Source: Lentzea aerocolonigenes (GTDB lineage: Bacteria; Actinomycetota; Actinomycetes; Mycobacteriales; Pseudonocardiaceae). Taken from it: 64,000 bases of DNA. The notes beneath the pieces are model-generated. The model was not told the origin of the DNA, ran no database searches, and saw only the letters and a list, made by a program, of their open reading frames with translations. The translations under genes were made by a program, and so were the position numbers. The stretch spans positions 62,001-126,000 of the forward strand of contig NZ_JYJG01000003.1 in NCBI RefSeq assembly GCF_000955955.1, given 5' to 3'. Of this stretch, positions 51,317 through 61,038 are shown piece after piece. Each line of letters begins with the position of its first letter. The stretch's first letter is position 1.

Positions 51317-51994
51317 GTGCGCGTGCTGCTCGTCGAGGACGACGACAGGGTCGCCGAGGCCTTGGTCCCCGCCCTGACCAGGCGGGGTTTCCACGTGGAT
51401 CGGCAGGCCACGGGCCGAGGCACTCTCGACCGCCTCACCGGCGTCGACGTGGTGCTGCTCGACCTCGGCCTGCCCGACATGGACGGGGTGACGCTGTGCC
51501 GCGCCATCCGCGCGGCCTCGGACGTCGCGATCATCGTCGTGTCGGCGCGAGGGGAGATCGACGACCGGATCCTCGGGCTGCACGCCGGGGCGGACGACTA
51601 CCTGGTCAAGCCGTATGACGTGGGAGAACTGGTCGCGCGGGTGCACGCGGTCCGGCGTCGCCGCGGCGCTGATCCCGTCGGTGTCGGGTCGGTGTCGACG
51701 GAGGTGTTCGAGACCGGCGACGTGCGCGTCGACCTGGGCCGCCACGAAGTCACCGTGGCGGGTGAAGCCGTCGCCCTTTCGCGCAAGGAGTTCCAGGTCC
51801 TCGCGCTGGTGATGGCGGCGGGCGGGGCGGTGTGCACGCGGGAGCGGATCCTCGCCGAGGTGTGGGGGCGGACGTGGTCCGGCGCCAACCGGACGCTGGA
51901 CGTGCACGTGGCGACTTTGCGCACGAAGCTCGGGCGGCCCGCGCTGCTGGAGACCGTGCGCGGGGTCGGGTACCGGTTGGGACAGGCATCTTGA
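51317..51994 (+). CDS. gluR: OmpR-type response regulator, GluR-like
   Basis: A 225-residue regulator. Receiver: acidic cluster near Asp8-10, phospho-acceptor Asp49 in VLLDLGLPDMDG, Ser in VVSARGE, Lys in YLVKPYD. C-terminal winged helix with ANRTLDVHVATLRTKLGRP and GVGYRLG. Its position, divergent from gluABCD and before a kinase gene, matches GluR-GluK, described in Streptomyces as a glutamate-sensing pair that controls the uptake operon. GTG 51317 has GGGAGG upstream. Symbol assigned by synteny. Confidence 0.82.
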   Translation: MRVLLVEDDDRVAEALVPALTRRGFHVDRQATGRGTLDRLTGVDVVLLDLGLPDMDGVTLCRAIRAASDVAIIVVSARGEIDDRILGLHAGADDYLVKPYDVGELVARVHAVRRRRGADPVGVGSVSTEVFETGDVRVDLGRHEVTVAGEAVALSRKEFQVLALVMAAGGAVCTRERILAEVWGRTWSGANRTLDVHVATLRTKLGRPALLETVRGVGYRLGQAS

Positions 51995-52025
51995 ATCTTC
52001 ACCTGATCGTGTTGGGTGACGGGTC

Positions 52026-53411
52026 GTGAGGTCTCGTCTGCTGGGTGTCGTGCTCGCCCTGATCGTGCTGGTGCTCCTCGGGCTCGGCCTGCCGCTGGGG
52101 CGTGGCGTGGCGGCCGCGGAGCAGCAGGAGATGTTCCTGGACCGGCTCACCGACACGAGCCGGTTCGCGTCTTTGGCACAGCGGCCGCTGATCGACGAGA
52201 AGCCGGGGCTGATCCGGTCCGAGCTGGAGCGGTACACCGAGCTCTACGACATCGGCGTGGCCGTGGTGGCCCGCGACGCGCCGACGGTGCCGCTCGTCGC
52301 CACGCGCAACGACCTCGCGCTCGGGGACAGCGCCGTCCAGGACCTGGTGAGCAAGGCCCTGGCCGGACGGCTGCCGGTCGCGCCGCCGTTGTTCATGCCG
52401 TGGAGTGACACGAAGCTCGTGCTCGCCGAACCCGTGCTGGTGGACGGCGAGGTGCGCGGTGCGGTGATCACGTTCTCGCCGACGTCCAAGACCCGGTTCG
52501 AGGTGCTGGCGTGGTGGGGGCTGCTGCTGGCGGCGTCGCTGCTCGTGCTGGCTCTGGCGGTGCTGCTGGCGTTGCCGGTGGTGCGCTGGACGTTGCGTCC
52601 GGTGCAGGCGCTGGACGACGCGACCGGGAAGCTCCTCGCGGCGGTGGTGTCGGGGAGACCGGTGCCGCCGGTGGGGGCGGAGAGCGGGCCGCCGGAACTG
52701 CGGCAGCTCTCGCGTTCTTTCGACCAGATGGCCGCGAACGTGAGTGATGTGCTTGCCGCGCAACGGGCCTTCGTCGCCGACGCGTCGCACCAGCTGCGCA
52801 ACCCGTTGACCGCGCTGAAGCTCCGGCTGTCCAATCTGGAGGGTCACGTCGACGCCGAGGCCGAGGTGCACCAGGTCGAGGCGTTGAGCGAGACGGACCG
52901 GCTGAACCGGATCCTGGACGAGCTGTTGTCGATGGCCCGCGCGGAGTCCAGTTCGGTCGACCCGGTGCCGGTGGACGTCGACAAGTCCGTGGCCGCGCGG
53001 CTGTCGGCGTGGAACGCGGCCGCGGCGGCGAAGGAGGTCCACCTCGTGCTCGACGGTCAGCGCGTCGGCATGGCGCTCGCGCCGCCGCGTGGCGTCGAGA
53101 CGATTCTCGACGCGCTGCTGGACAACGCGTTGAAGTTCACCGCTGAGGGCACGTTGATCGTCGTCGACGTCCGCAGGGCCGGCGGCGTCGTCACGCTGTC
53201 CGTCGCGGACCACGGGCCGGGGTTGCAGCCCGACGAGCTCGAACGCGCGACGGACCGGTTCTGGCGCAGCCCGGCACACCAGAACGTGCCCGGCTCGGGT
53301 CTCGGCCTCTCGATCGTGCGGCTCGTGGTCGAACGCGTCGACGGCGTCGTCCGGCTCGAATCGCCGGAGGACGGCGGCCTCAAGGTCGTGATCGAGCTGC
53401 CTGCCGTCTGA
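52026..53411 (+). CDS. gluK: sensor histidine kinase, GluK-like
   Basis: A 461-residue kinase. Two membrane helices (about 5-26 and 160-185) flank an extracellular sensor of about 130 residues; a HAMP linker follows. The H box DASHQLRNPLTALKLR has the phospho-acceptor His near 254. The ATPase domain has the N box DNALKFT, G1 DHGPGLQ and G2 GSGLGLSIV. It is the partner of the GluR-like regulator 31 nt upstream. The extracellular domain would sense glutamate. GTG start. Its stop is 28 nt from the converging TAXI gene. Confidence 0.83.
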   Translation: MRSRLLGVVLALIVLVLLGLGLPLGRGVAAAEQQEMFLDRLTDTSRFASLAQRPLIDEKPGLIRSELERYTELYDIGVAVVARDAPTVPLVATRNDLALGDSAVQDLVSKALAGRLPVAPPLFMPWSDTKLVLAEPVLVDGEVRGAVITFSPTSKTRFEVLAWWGLLLAASLLVLALAVLLALPVVRWTLRPVQALDDATGKLLAAVVSGRPVPPVGAESGPPELRQLSRSFDQMAANVSDVLAAQRAFVADASHQLRNPLTALKLRLSNLEGHVDAEAEVHQVEALSETDRLNRILDELLSMARAESSSVDPVPVDVDKSVAARLSAWNAAAAAKEVHLVLDGQRVGMALAPPRGVETILDALLDNALKFTAEGTLIVVDVRRAGGVVTLSVADHGPGLQPDELERATDRFWRSPAHQNVPGSGLGLSIVRLVVERVDGVVRLESPEDGGLKVVIELPAV

Positions 53412-53424
53412 TGTTCACCGGCGT

Positions 53425-53443
53425 CTGATATCCAATATATTAG
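53425..53443 (-). repeat. AT-box repeat 11 (convergent gap gluK/TAXI)
   Basis: Complement CTAATATATTGGATATCAG. It contains the TAA stop codon of the TAXI gene and fills most of the 28-nt gap. Confidence 0.78.
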
Positions 53444-54357
53444 ACCTTGCTGTCCCGGTAGTAGCGCATCGCGCCGTTGTGCAGCGGCACCGGCGACGTC
53501 TCGATCGCCGACCGCTGCTCGATCGTTCTGGCCGCCGAGTGCGCCTTCACCAGGTCGGGCTGTGCCTCGAACAGCTGCCGCACGAGCGCCTCGGCGACGT
53601 CGTCGGACATGGAGTCGGTGACGAGCAGGAAGTTGCGCACGGTGAGCGTGATGACCGGCCCGGACTGCAGGTTGTAGGTCGACGCGGGCAGGGTTGCCGC
53701 CCCGTACACGGGATACTGCTGACGGAACGGGATCAGATCGTCCTTCAGGTCGAGCATCCGCACCCCGAGCGACTTGGTGAGGCCGGTGATGGCCGGTGAT
53801 GGCAGGCCGCCCGACCAGAAGAACGCGTCGAGCCTGCCCTCGGTCATCCACCTGGCCGACTCCTCCAGGCCGAGGTTCAGCGTCGTCTGCGGCGTGATCT
53901 GGAACGACTTCAGCACCCGGTTCGCGATGATCTCGACACCGGACTCCGGCGCGCCGACGGACACGCGCAGCCCGGAGAGCTGGCCGAGCTTGGTCACCGG
54001 CAGGTCGTTGCGCACGATGACCTGCAGGTAGTCGTCGTGCATGCGGGCCAGCGCGCGCAGCTTGGACGAGCCCTCGACCTCCTCCAGCGCGTCGGCCTGC
54101 GAGAAGCCGACCTGGGCCTGGTCGTGCACCAGCCGCGTGACGTTGTCCTTCGACCCGGCCGTCACCACGACCTGGGGGCGCGCGATGCCGAGGCGCCCGC
54201 TCCAGATGTCCGCGAGCCCGTTGCCGAGCCGGTAGTAGACGCCGCCCTCACTGCCGGTCGCCATGGTGATCTTGATGTCCTCGACCGTGCTGCCGCAGCC
54301 CGTCAGGACCGTTGCGGCGGTCAACAGGCTCACGGCGGCATGCACTCGTCCCAGCAC
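53440..54357 (-). CDS. TAXI family TRAP-type solute-binding lipoprotein
   Basis: A 305-residue binding protein with lipobox LTGC (Cys21) and TAXI features: [80 protein letters not shown] proteins bind carboxylates such as glutamate. No TRAP membrane genes are nearby. With the GluRK-like genes beside it, it may be a sensory partner rather than a transporter part, but that is inference. GTG 54357 chosen; GTG 54345 possible. Confidence 0.83.
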   Translation of the reverse strand: MLGRVHAAVSLLTAATVLTGCGSTVEDIKITMATGSEGGVYYRLGNGLADIWSGRLGIARPQVVVTAGSKDNVTRLVHDQAQVGFSQADALEEVEGSSKLRALARMHDDYLQVIVRNDLPVTKLGQLSGLRVSVGAPESGVEIIANRVLKSFQITPQTTLNLGLEESARWMTEGRLDAFFWSGGLPSPAITGLTKSLGVRMLDLKDDLIPFRQQYPVYGAATLPASTYNLQSGPVITLTVRNFLLVTDSMSDDVAEALVRQLFEAQPDLVKAHSAARTIEQRSAIETSPVPLHNGAMRYYRDSKV

Positions 54358-54414
54358 CTGCGCATCGTGCCACGGCGGCGTTCTACGCTTGCACCCGACG
54401 AAAGGTTGGTTGCA

Positions 54415-55881
54415 GTGACCCGCAGTTACCAGATCCGCACGTTCGGTTGCCAGATGAACGTGCACGACTCCGAGCGGCTCGCCGGTCTACTGGAGGACGC
54501 TGGCTACGAGCGGGCCGCCGAGGACGCGCAGGCCGACGTCGTCGTGTTCAACACCTGCGCGGTCCGCGAGAACGCCGACAACAAGCTCTACGGCACGCTC
54601 GGCCACCTCGCGCCGCAGAAGACCGCGAACCCCGGCATGCAGATCGCCGTCGGCGGCTGTCTCGCGCAGAAGGACCGCGGCGAGATCGTGCGGCGCGCCC
54701 CGTGGGTCGACGTCGTGTTCGGCACGCACAACATCGGCTCGCTGCCGGTGCTGCTCGAACGCGCGCGCCACAACGAGGAGGCGCAGGTCGAGATCCTCGA
54801 GGCGCTGGAGACGTTCCCGTCGTCGCTGCCGGCCACCCGCGACTCCGCCTACTCGGGCTGGGTGTCGATCTCGGTGGGCTGCAACAACACCTGCACGTTC
54901 TGCATCGTGCCGTCGTTGCGCGGCAAGGAGAAGGACCGCCGCCCCGGCGACGTGCTCGCCGAGGTGCAGACACTGGTCGACGAGGGCGTGCTCGAAGTGA
55001 CGCTGCTCGGCCAGAACGTCAACTCGTACGGCGTCGAGTTCGGCGACAGGCTGGCGTTCGGCAAGCTGCTGCGCGCGTGCGGCGGCATCGACGGCCTGGA
55101 GCGCGTGCGCTTCACCTCGCCGCACCCCAAGGACTTCACCGACGACGTCATCGCCGCCATGGCCGAGACGCCGAACGTGTGCCACCAGCTGCACATGCCG
55201 CTGCAGTCCGGTTCGGACCGCCTGCTCAAGGAGATGCGCCGCTCGTACCGCACGGAGAAGTACCTGGGGATCATCGACAAGGTCCGCGCCGCCATGCCGG
55301 ACGCCGCGATCACCACGGACATCATCGTCGGCTTCCCCGGTGAGACCGAGGAGGACTTCCAGGGCACGCTCGACGTGGTGCGGCAGGCGAGGTTCTCGTC
55401 CGCGTTCACGTTCCAGTACTCGAAGCGCCCCGGCACGCCGGCCGCGGATCTGCCCGACCAGCTGCCCAAGGCCGTCGTGCAGGAACGCTTCGACCGGCTC
55501 GTGGCGCTGCAGAACGAGATGACGCACCAGCTGAACATCGAGCAGGTCGGCCGCACCGTCGAGGTCCTGGTCGCGACCGGCGAGGGCAAGCGCGACGCCG
55601 AGACCCACCGCATGAGCGGCCGCGCCCGGGACGGACGCCTGGTGCACTTCACGCCCGGCGAGACGGCCCCGCGTCCCGGCGACGTCGTCGAGACGGTCGT
55701 GACGTACGCGGCCCCGCACTACCTCGTGGCGGACGGCGAACCGCTGACCTGGCGCCGCACCAAGGCCGGTGACCGCTCCGAGGCGGGCATCAAGCCCAAG
55801 ACCGCGGGCGTCGGCCTCGGCCTGCCGTCGTTCGGTGCTCCCGCGCCGCTGCCCGCCGTGTCCGGGTGCGCCGCCCAGTGA
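54415..55881 (+). CDS. miaB: tRNA-2-methylthio-N6-dimethylallyladenosine synthase
   Basis: A 488-residue radical SAM methylthiotransferase that adds a methylthio group to i6A37 of tRNAs. N-terminal cluster Cys in TFGCQMN, NTCAVRE and GGCLAQK. Radical SAM motif CNNTCTFC near 157-164. A C-terminal TRAM domain ([10 protein letters not shown]... RLVHFTP). MiaA, which makes the i6A substrate, is encoded about 5 kb downstream. GTG 54415 with AAAGG upstream. Overlaps the next gene by 4 nt (GTGA). Confidence 0.95.
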   Translation: MTRSYQIRTFGCQMNVHDSERLAGLLEDAGYERAAEDAQADVVVFNTCAVRENADNKLYGTLGHLAPQKTANPGMQIAVGGCLAQKDRGEIVRRAPWVDVVFGTHNIGSLPVLLERARHNEEAQVEILEALETFPSSLPATRDSAYSGWVSISVGCNNTCTFCIVPSLRGKEKDRRPGDVLAEVQTLVDEGVLEVTLLGQNVNSYGVEFGDRLAFGKLLRACGGIDGLERVRFTSPHPKDFTDDVIAAMAETPNVCHQLHMPLQSGSDRLLKEMRRSYRTEKYLGIIDKVRAAMPDAAITTDIIVGFPGETEEDFQGTLDVVRQARFSSAFTFQYSKRPGTPAADLPDQLPKAVVQERFDRLVALQNEMTHQLNIEQVGRTVEVLVATGEGKRDAETHRMSGRARDGRLVHFTPGETAPRPGDVVETVVTYAAPHYLVADGEPLTWRRTKAGDRSEAGIKPKTAGVGLGLPSFGAPAPLPAVSGCAAQ

Positions 55882-56345
55882 GCGAAGAGGAGTACCTGCG
55901 CAAGGAGATCGACGCGGTGGAACAGCAGGCGGCCAGGCGCATCGACCCCGGTACCGGCGCGCTGACGATCTCGATCGCGGTGCTGGCGTTGCTGGTGTCG
56001 CTGGTGCTGCCGTGGGTCGGCGAGACCACGGGCCTGAGCGTCGTGCTCGGCGAGTCGACGAGCTTCGTGCCGCGGCTGTTCTCGTACTTCGCGTTCGGCG
56101 TCGGGGTGATCGGTTCCGGCATCGCGCTCGCGGTGCGCCGCTGGGGCATGGCGTGGGTGTGCACGCTGGGGTTGTTCGCGGGCTCGGTGACGGGCGTGCT
56201 GTCGATCTGGTCGCAGCAGACGACCACGAGCAACAAGACGATCGGGCCCGGTCCCGGCGTCGGGTTGATCATCGCCGTGATCGCGGTGATCGTGCTGCTG
56301 GTGAAGTGGGTGAGGATCGCGGCGTCCCGGCCTCCCCAGCTGTAA
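55878..56345 (+). CDS. conserved actinobacterial membrane protein (Rv2732c-like)
   Basis: A 155-residue protein: a short charged N-terminus ([20 protein letters not shown]), then about four membrane helices ending in KWVRIAAS. Location directly after miaB and its layout match M. tuberculosis Rv2732c. Function unknown. GTG start inside the miaB stop shows translational coupling. A hairpin that also covers the next ribosome site follows. Confidence 0.75.
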   Translation: MSEEEYLRKEIDAVEQQAARRIDPGTGALTISIAVLALLVSLVLPWVGETTGLSVVLGESTSFVPRLFSYFAFGVGVIGSGIALAVRRWGMAWVCTLGLFAGSVTGVLSIWSQQTTTSNKTIGPGPGVGLIIAVIAVIVLLVKWVRIAASRPPQL

Positions 56346-56354
56346 TGAAACATC

Positions 56355-56393
56355 GCACCTTCCCGATTGCTTTGTCGTCAAACGGGAAGGTGC
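56355..56393 (+). promoter_or_regulatory. hairpin covering the ribosome site of the next gene
   Basis: 11-bp perfect arms GCACCTTCCCG (56355-56365) and complement (56383-56393), 17-nt loop. The right arm contains GGGAAGG, the only Shine-Dalgarno-like sequence before ATG 56400. When folded it would hide the site. It could also act as a weak terminator for the miaB operon. Confidence 0.6.
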
Positions 56394-56399
56394 ACTGGG

Positions 56400-57050
56400 A
56401 TGACGGACGCCACGAACACCACGGGCGACGTCACGGGCGCCGCCTTCCAGATCGGCTCCGTCGGCCGCGACTTCACGATCAACTACGGGCCGCCGAAACG
56501 CTCGTCGGCGCTCCAGATCGCCGCGGTGGTCGTCGCCGTCGTGGTCGCGAACCTGGGCGGCGACGGGAAATCCCCGGACGCGGCCGCTCCGCCGACGGTC
56601 GCGACGCGTCAGCAGCAGCCGACGAGGCCGGCGAACGACGGGCCGGGCTACCTGGTGCCGTCCGACCAGGCCCAGAAGGCGATCGACTTCTACGACAACG
56701 AGTTCCACGACGCGGTGATGTGGGACCGCCACCCGCCGGACACGAACGCCAGCCACCAGCCGCACTGGGTGCGCGAGTTCTCCGGTCCCGGCGTCTTCCG
56801 CCTCCGCAACGTGCCGGCCGACCGCTGCCTGGAACCGGTGCGGGAGGGGCGGGGCGACCACGTGGTCGCGAACGTCTGCTCGGGCGCGGAGTCCCAGCTG
56901 TGGCGCACGTGGAACACCGCCCAGTTCGCCAGCGTGCCGTCCGGTGGCTGCCTGGCCGCGCTGGACGGTTCCTACGACAACGGCACCTGGCTGCACGTCA
57001 CCACCTGCACGGTCGGCAGGCCCGACCAGCAGTGGAGCGTCGTCCGTTGA
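56400..57050 (+). CDS. membrane protein with ricin B-like C-terminal domain
   Basis: A 216-residue protein. The N-terminal ~30 residues (GDVTGAAFQIGSVGRDFTINY) resemble the short GDV-x-G-x-x-x-Q-x-G-x(V/I) tags found at the ends of actinomycete effector and NACHT-type proteins. One short membrane helix (about 38-52) and a Pro/Gln-rich linker follow. The C-terminal half (RLRNVPADRCLEPV, NVCSGAESQLWRTW, GGCLAALDGSYDNGTWLHVTTC, PDQQWSVV) looks like one or two ricin B-lectin repeats with Q-x-W. Binding of glycans is plausible. It breaks the otherwise conserved miaB-miaA order. Confidence 0.6.
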   Translation: MTDATNTTGDVTGAAFQIGSVGRDFTINYGPPKRSSALQIAAVVVAVVVANLGGDGKSPDAAAPPTVATRQQQPTRPANDGPGYLVPSDQAQKAIDFYDNEFHDAVMWDRHPPDTNASHQPHWVREFSGPGVFRLRNVPADRCLEPVREGRGDHVVANVCSGAESQLWRTWNTAQFASVPSGGCLAALDGSYDNGTWLHVTTCTVGRPDQQWSVVR

Positions 57051-57052
57051 AA

Positions 57053-57083
57053 AAGCCCCCTCTCCGCGTGGGAGAGGGGGCTT
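57053..57083. terminator. bidirectional hairpin terminator
   Basis: 13-bp perfect arms AAGCCCCCTCTCC (57053-57065) and complement (57071-57083), loop GCGTG, A-run upstream. Between converging genes. Confidence 0.88.
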
Positions 57084-57095
57084 CGGTCGTTCGAA

Positions 57096-58472
57096 CTAGC
57101 GGGTCGCCAGCGCCTGCTCGGCGGCGGCGAGCCACTCACGCCACTGCGCGGCCTGAGCCTCGGCCTGCTCGGTGCGGCGCTTGTCGCCCGCGGCACGAGC
57201 CTTCGCGGCCTGGGCCTCGAACTGCTCCACGCGCTCGCGGAACTGCGCCACACGGGCCTCGGCCTCGGGGTCGGAGCGACGCCACTGCGCGTCGACCGCG
57301 CCGCGGACCCGCTCCTCGATCGTGCGCAGCTTGCCCTCGAGCTCGCGGATGCGCTCGCGCGGCACCTTGCCGATCGCGTCCCAGCGCTCCTGGATCTTGT
57401 AGAGGGCGTTGCGCGCAGCCTCGAGATCGGCCGACGGGTCGATGCCCTCGGCCTCGGCGAGCAGCTCCTCCTTCAGCTTCGCGTTCGCCGAGAACTCGGC
57501 GTCGCGCTCGCTGAAAGCCTCGGAACGCTTCTGGAAGAACGCGTCCTGCGCGGCCCGGAACCGCTGCCACAGCGCGTCGTCGGCCTCCTTGGGCGCACGC
57601 CCGGCGGCCTTCCACTCAACCATCAGCTCCTTGTAACGACCGGCCGTGGGGCCCCAGTCGTCGGAGTCGATGAGCTTCTCGGCCTCTTCGACGAGAGCCT
57701 GCTTGGAGGACTTCGCCACCGAGCGCTGGCGGTCGAGGTCGGCGAAGTGCGAGCCGCGACGGCGGTTGAACGCGTCACGGGCCTTCGAGAACCGGCGCCA
57801 CAGCTGCTCGTCGGTCTTGCGGTCGACGCCGCGAATGGTCTTCCACTCGTCGAGGATCTGACGCAGCCGGTCGCCCGCGACCTTCCACTGCGTCGACTCG
57901 TTCGCGATCGACTCGGCCTCGTCGACGAGCGCCTGCTTGCGCGCCACGGACTGGGCTCGGGCGGCCTCCTTGGCCTCCTTGGCCTTCTCCATGCCGGCCT
58001 CGGCCTGCACCAGCACGTGCTCGACGCGGGCGGCCAGCGCCTTCAGGTCGCCGACGACGGCGGCCTCGGCGAGCTGCTCCTTGACGTGCTTCGCGCTGGT
58101 CATCGCGTGCTTCGGGTCGCCGGCGCCGGACTGCAGCCGCGTCACGAGCAGCTCGACCTCGGTGCGCAGGTCGTCGAAGCGCCGCGCGAAGTGCGCGAGG
58201 CCCTCGACCGGCTCACCGGCCTGCCACGACCCGACGGCGCGCTCGCCGTCCTCGGTCTTCACGTACACGGTGCCGTCGGCGTCCACGCGCCCCCAGCGGT
58301 CAGGGTGGTCCGACGCCACGGGGACGGCCGGAGGCTTCGCCTGCGGTGCGGTCTCCTTCGGCGTTTCCTCGACTCCACCCTCGGCTGCGTCCACGGTCGC
58401 GACCTCAGGTGCGACCTCCACCGCGGGGGTGGGCTCGGTCACGGCCTCCGGTGTGCTGTCCTGCTCCGACAT
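57096..58472 (-). CDS. DUF349 domain protein (Rv2731-like)
   Basis: A 458-residue, mainly coiled-coil protein. The first ~60 residues are acidic and Pro-rich. Several DUF349 units follow, marked by repeated W-K and LW-x-RF segments (LRQILDEWKTIRGVDRKTDE, LWRRFSKARDAF, WKAAGRAPKEADDALWQRFR, ALYKIQERWDAIGKVPRERI). The C-terminus is a charged helix. The position between miaB and miaA matches M. tuberculosis Rv2731. Function unknown. ATG 58472 has GGAGGAA 8 nt upstream. Confidence 0.83.
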   Translation of the reverse strand: MSEQDSTPEAVTEPTPAVEVAPEVATVDAAEGGVEETPKETAPQAKPPAVPVASDHPDRWGRVDADGTVYVKTEDGERAVGSWQAGEPVEGLAHFARRFDDLRTEVELLVTRLQSGAGDPKHAMTSAKHVKEQLAEAAVVGDLKALAARVEHVLVQAEAGMEKAKEAKEAARAQSVARKQALVDEAESIANESTQWKVAGDRLRQILDEWKTIRGVDRKTDEQLWRRFSKARDAFNRRRGSHFADLDRQRSVAKSSKQALVEEAEKLIDSDDWGPTAGRYKELMVEWKAAGRAPKEADDALWQRFRAAQDAFFQKRSEAFSERDAEFSANAKLKEELLAEAEGIDPSADLEAARNALYKIQERWDAIGKVPRERIRELEGKLRTIEERVRGAVDAQWRRSDPEAEARVAQFRERVEQFEAQAAKARAAGDKRRTEQAEAQAAQWREWLAAAEQALATR

Positions 58473-58628
58473 CGCCGGTTCCTCCCATCTGACGCCCGTG
58501 CCTGCCACGGGCGCCCCGCCACTGGCGGGGCCGATGCAATACGGGCGCTGGAGGGTCTCCCGTCCCCAGTTCCCCGCGCGCATTCAAACAGGTCAGAGCT
58601 CGACTCGGTACTGGGAGTCCACGATAGG

Positions 58629-58634
58629 TAGCCT
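58629..58634 (+). promoter_or_regulatory. -10 box of the Rv2728c-like gene
   Basis: TAGCCT, 8 nt before the GTG start at 58643, no Shine-Dalgarno sequence. Confidence 0.4.
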
Positions 58635-58642
58635 GGTCCGTC

Positions 58643-59323
58643 GTGATCACCCGTGCCGCAGTGGTACCGCACCCGCCTCTTCTGGTGCCAGAACTGGTCG
58701 CGGGAGCCGCCGCCGAAACCGAGTCCGTGCGCGCCGCAACCGTTGCCGCAGCAGGGAAACTGCCCGGTCCGTGGGTTGCCGTCGCGGTGGACGACAGCGG
58801 CCCTTCGACGGTGGTGCCACCACTGTCGGGAACTTTTCTCGGATATGGGGTCGATGTACCTGTGTCACTCGGCGGTGACCTGGTTCCGGACCCCCGAATT
58901 CCGTTGCCTGTGCTAATCACCGCGTGGCTGCGGGAACAGTGCGCAGTCGAAGTGTCACGCGTTGAACTCGTACCGCGTGATCTGCCGACATCCGAATGTG
59001 TCTCGTTTGGACAACGACTTGCGGGCGAAACCGCCGGGCTCTTGATCCTGGGCGACGGCTCCACTCGTCACGGGCCTCGCTCGCCCGGCTCCGACGACGA
59101 GCGTTCGGGACCTTTCGACGAGCACGTTCATTCACTTCTGGCCGCCGCGGACGTGGACGGCCTGCTTTCTCTCGACGTCGAGCTCGCGTCGGAGCTGGGT
59201 GCGCAGGGCCGGGCGGCGTGGCAGATCCTCGCCGGGGTGCCCGGACCGTGGCGTTGCTCCTCTGCCGAGTTCTTCGCACCGTTCGGCGTGGGCTACCACG
59301 TCGCTGTCTGGGAGCGCCCGTGA
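58643..59323 (+). CDS. class III extradiol dioxygenase-like protein (Rv2728c-like)
   Basis: A 226-residue protein starting [20 protein letters not shown], the N-terminal His-Pro-Pro strand of the class III extradiol dioxygenase/MEMO superfamily. [17 protein letters not shown] is a second family segment. Gene order before miaA and dapF matches M. tuberculosis Rv2728c. It is shorter than true dioxygenases and its metal ligands are uncertain. GTG 58643 with a -10 box upstream. Its stop overlaps the miaA start by 4 nt. Confidence 0.75.
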   Translation: MITRAAVVPHPPLLVPELVAGAAAETESVRAATVAAAGKLPGPWVAVAVDDSGPSTVVPPLSGTFLGYGVDVPVSLGGDLVPDPRIPLPVLITAWLREQCAVEVSRVELVPRDLPTSECVSFGQRLAGETAGLLILGDGSTRHGPRSPGSDDERSGPFDEHVHSLLAAADVDGLLSLDVELASELGAQGRAAWQILAGVPGPWRCSSAEFFAPFGVGYHVAVWERP

Positions 59324-60228
59324 TCACCCCTATCGCAGTCGTCGGACCCACCGCGACCGGCAAGTCCGACCTGGCCGTCGCTCTGGCGGAACGGTTCGGG
59401 GGAGAGGTCGTCAACGCCGACGCCATGCAGCTCTACCGTGGCATGGACATCGGCACGGCGAAGATGACGCTCGCCGAGCGTCGTGGCATCCCCCACCACC
59501 TGCTCGACGTCCTCTCCGTCACCGAGACCGCGTCCGTCGCGGCCTACCAGCGGGAGACGCGCGCGGTGATCGAGGACCTGCTCGCCGCCGGACGTCCGCC
59601 TGTCCTCGTCGGCGGTTCCGGTCTGTACGTGCAGGCGGTGCTCGACGACCTGAAGTTCCCCGGCACGGACGACGCCGTGCGGGAGCGTTTCGAGGCCGAG
59701 CTGGCCTCTCTCGGTCCGGAGGCGTTGCACCAGCGGTTGCAGACCCTGGACCCGGCCGCCGCGATCGCGATCCTGCCTTCGAACGGGCGCCGGATCGTGC
59801 GCGCTCTGGAGGTCATCGAGCTGACGGGGCAGCCGTTCTCCGCGAACCTCCCCAAGCCCGGACCCGCCCGCTACGACACCGTCCAGATCGGCGTCGACCG
59901 CGAGGTGTCCGAACTGGACTCGCGCGTCGACCTGCGGGTGGACGCGATGTTCGCCGCCGGTTTGGAGGATGAAGTGCGTGCCCTGGTCCGGCTCGGTCTG
60001 CGCGACGGCAAGACGGCGTCCCGGGCGCTGGGGTACCAGCAGGTGCTGTCCGCAATGGACGGAGCCTGCACGATCGACTTCGCCGCCGAGGAGACCAAAC
60101 GGGCCACCCGCCGGTTCGTGCGGCGGCAGCGCTCGTGGTTCCGGCGTGACCAGCGCATCACCTGGTTGGACGGTGCGCGGCCCGATTTGGTCGAAGCCGC
60201 CGGTAACCTGGTCCCGTGGAGTTCGTGA
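59320..60228 (+). CDS. miaA: tRNA dimethylallyltransferase
   Basis: A 302-residue enzyme that transfers dimethylallyl to A37 of tRNAs reading UNN codons. P-loop [13 protein letters not shown] near 7-19. [18 protein letters not shown] carries the catalytic Asp/Gln pair. [29 protein letters not shown] and [11 protein letters not shown] follow. The C-terminal [14 protein letters not shown] contacts the tRNA. GTG start overlaps the preceding stop (GTGA); the last 13 nt overlap dapF. Confidence 0.95.
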   Translation: MITPIAVVGPTATGKSDLAVALAERFGGEVVNADAMQLYRGMDIGTAKMTLAERRGIPHHLLDVLSVTETASVAAYQRETRAVIEDLLAAGRPPVLVGGSGLYVQAVLDDLKFPGTDDAVRERFEAELASLGPEALHQRLQTLDPAAAIAILPSNGRRIVRALEVIELTGQPFSANLPKPGPARYDTVQIGVDREVSELDSRVDLRVDAMFAAGLEDEVRALVRLGLRDGKTASRALGYQQVLSAMDGACTIDFAAEETKRATRRFVRRQRSWFRRDQRITWLDGARPDLVEAAGNLVPWSS

Positions 60229-61010
60229 AGGGGCACGGCACGGAGAACGACTTCGTCATCCTGCCCGACCTCGATGACCAGCTGGACCTGACTCCGGCGC
60301 GCGTCCAGGCGCTGTGCGACCGGCAGCGCGGCCTGGGCGCCGACGGCGTGCTGCGCGTCGTCCGTGTCGAGGGCAAGTGGTTCATGGACTACCGCAACGC
60401 CGACGGCTCCATCGCCGAGATGTGCGGCAACGGCCTGCGCGTCTTCGCCCGCTACCTCGTCGACGCGGGCCACCAGCCGCAGGGCGAGTTCGTGGTGGGC
60501 ACGCGTGCGGGCGACCGGACCGTGGTGACCCACCCGGACGGCTCGGTCACGAACGACATGGGCCCCGCCCGGGTCACCGGCACGTCCATCGCGGCGGTCG
60601 ACGGCCAGGGCATCGGCGGCTTCGCGGTCGACGTCGGCAACCCGCACCTCGCGTGCGTCACCGAGACCCCGGTCGAGAGCTTCGACCTCACCGTGCCGCC
60701 CGGAATCGACCCGGTGATCTTCCCGCACGGCGTCAACGTCGAACTGATCAACACCATCGGCGACAACGCGCTCCGCATGCGCGTCTACGAGCGCGGCGTC
60801 GGCGAGACCCGCTCGTGCGGCACCGGCACCGTCGCGTCCGTGGCCTCCTGGCTCGCGGGCCAGGGCAAGACCACGGGTTCGGCGACGGTCGACGTCCTCG
60901 GCGGCCAGGTCTTCGTCACCATCGAACCGACGACGTCGACGCTCACCGGACCTGCCGTGCTCGTCGCGCGTGGCGAGCTCGACAAGTCCTGGTGGGACGC
61001 CCTCGCTTAG
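60216..61010 (+). CDS. dapF: diaminopimelate epimerase
   Basis: A 264-residue PLP-independent epimerase converting LL- to meso-diaminopimelate for lysine and cell wall. Two catalytic Cys: near residue 70 in AEMCGNGLR and near 200 in TRSCGTGT. It has [10 protein letters not shown] at the N-terminus and GNPHLACV in the middle. GTG 60216 lies inside the miaA end, so the two are coupled. AT box 12 lies 10 nt after the stop, in the gap to the converging SMP-30 gene. Confidence 0.95.
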   Translation: MEFVKGHGTENDFVILPDLDDQLDLTPARVQALCDRQRGLGADGVLRVVRVEGKWFMDYRNADGSIAEMCGNGLRVFARYLVDAGHQPQGEFVVGTRAGDRTVVTHPDGSVTNDMGPARVTGTSIAAVDGQGIGGFAVDVGNPHLACVTETPVESFDLTVPPGIDPVIFPHGVNVELINTIGDNALRMRVYERGVGETRSCGTGTVASVASWLAGQGKTTGSATVDVLGGQVFVTIEPTTSTLTGPAVLVARGELDKSWWDALA

Positions 61011-61019
61011 ACCTTCCAG

Positions 61020-61038
61020 CTGATATATCGGATATCAG
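61020..61038 (+). repeat. AT-box repeat 12 (convergent gap dapF/SMP-30)
   Basis: CTGATATATCGGATATCAG, nearly palindromic and the best match to the extended consensus. It covers the SMP-30 stop codon (61035-61037). Confidence 0.82.
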
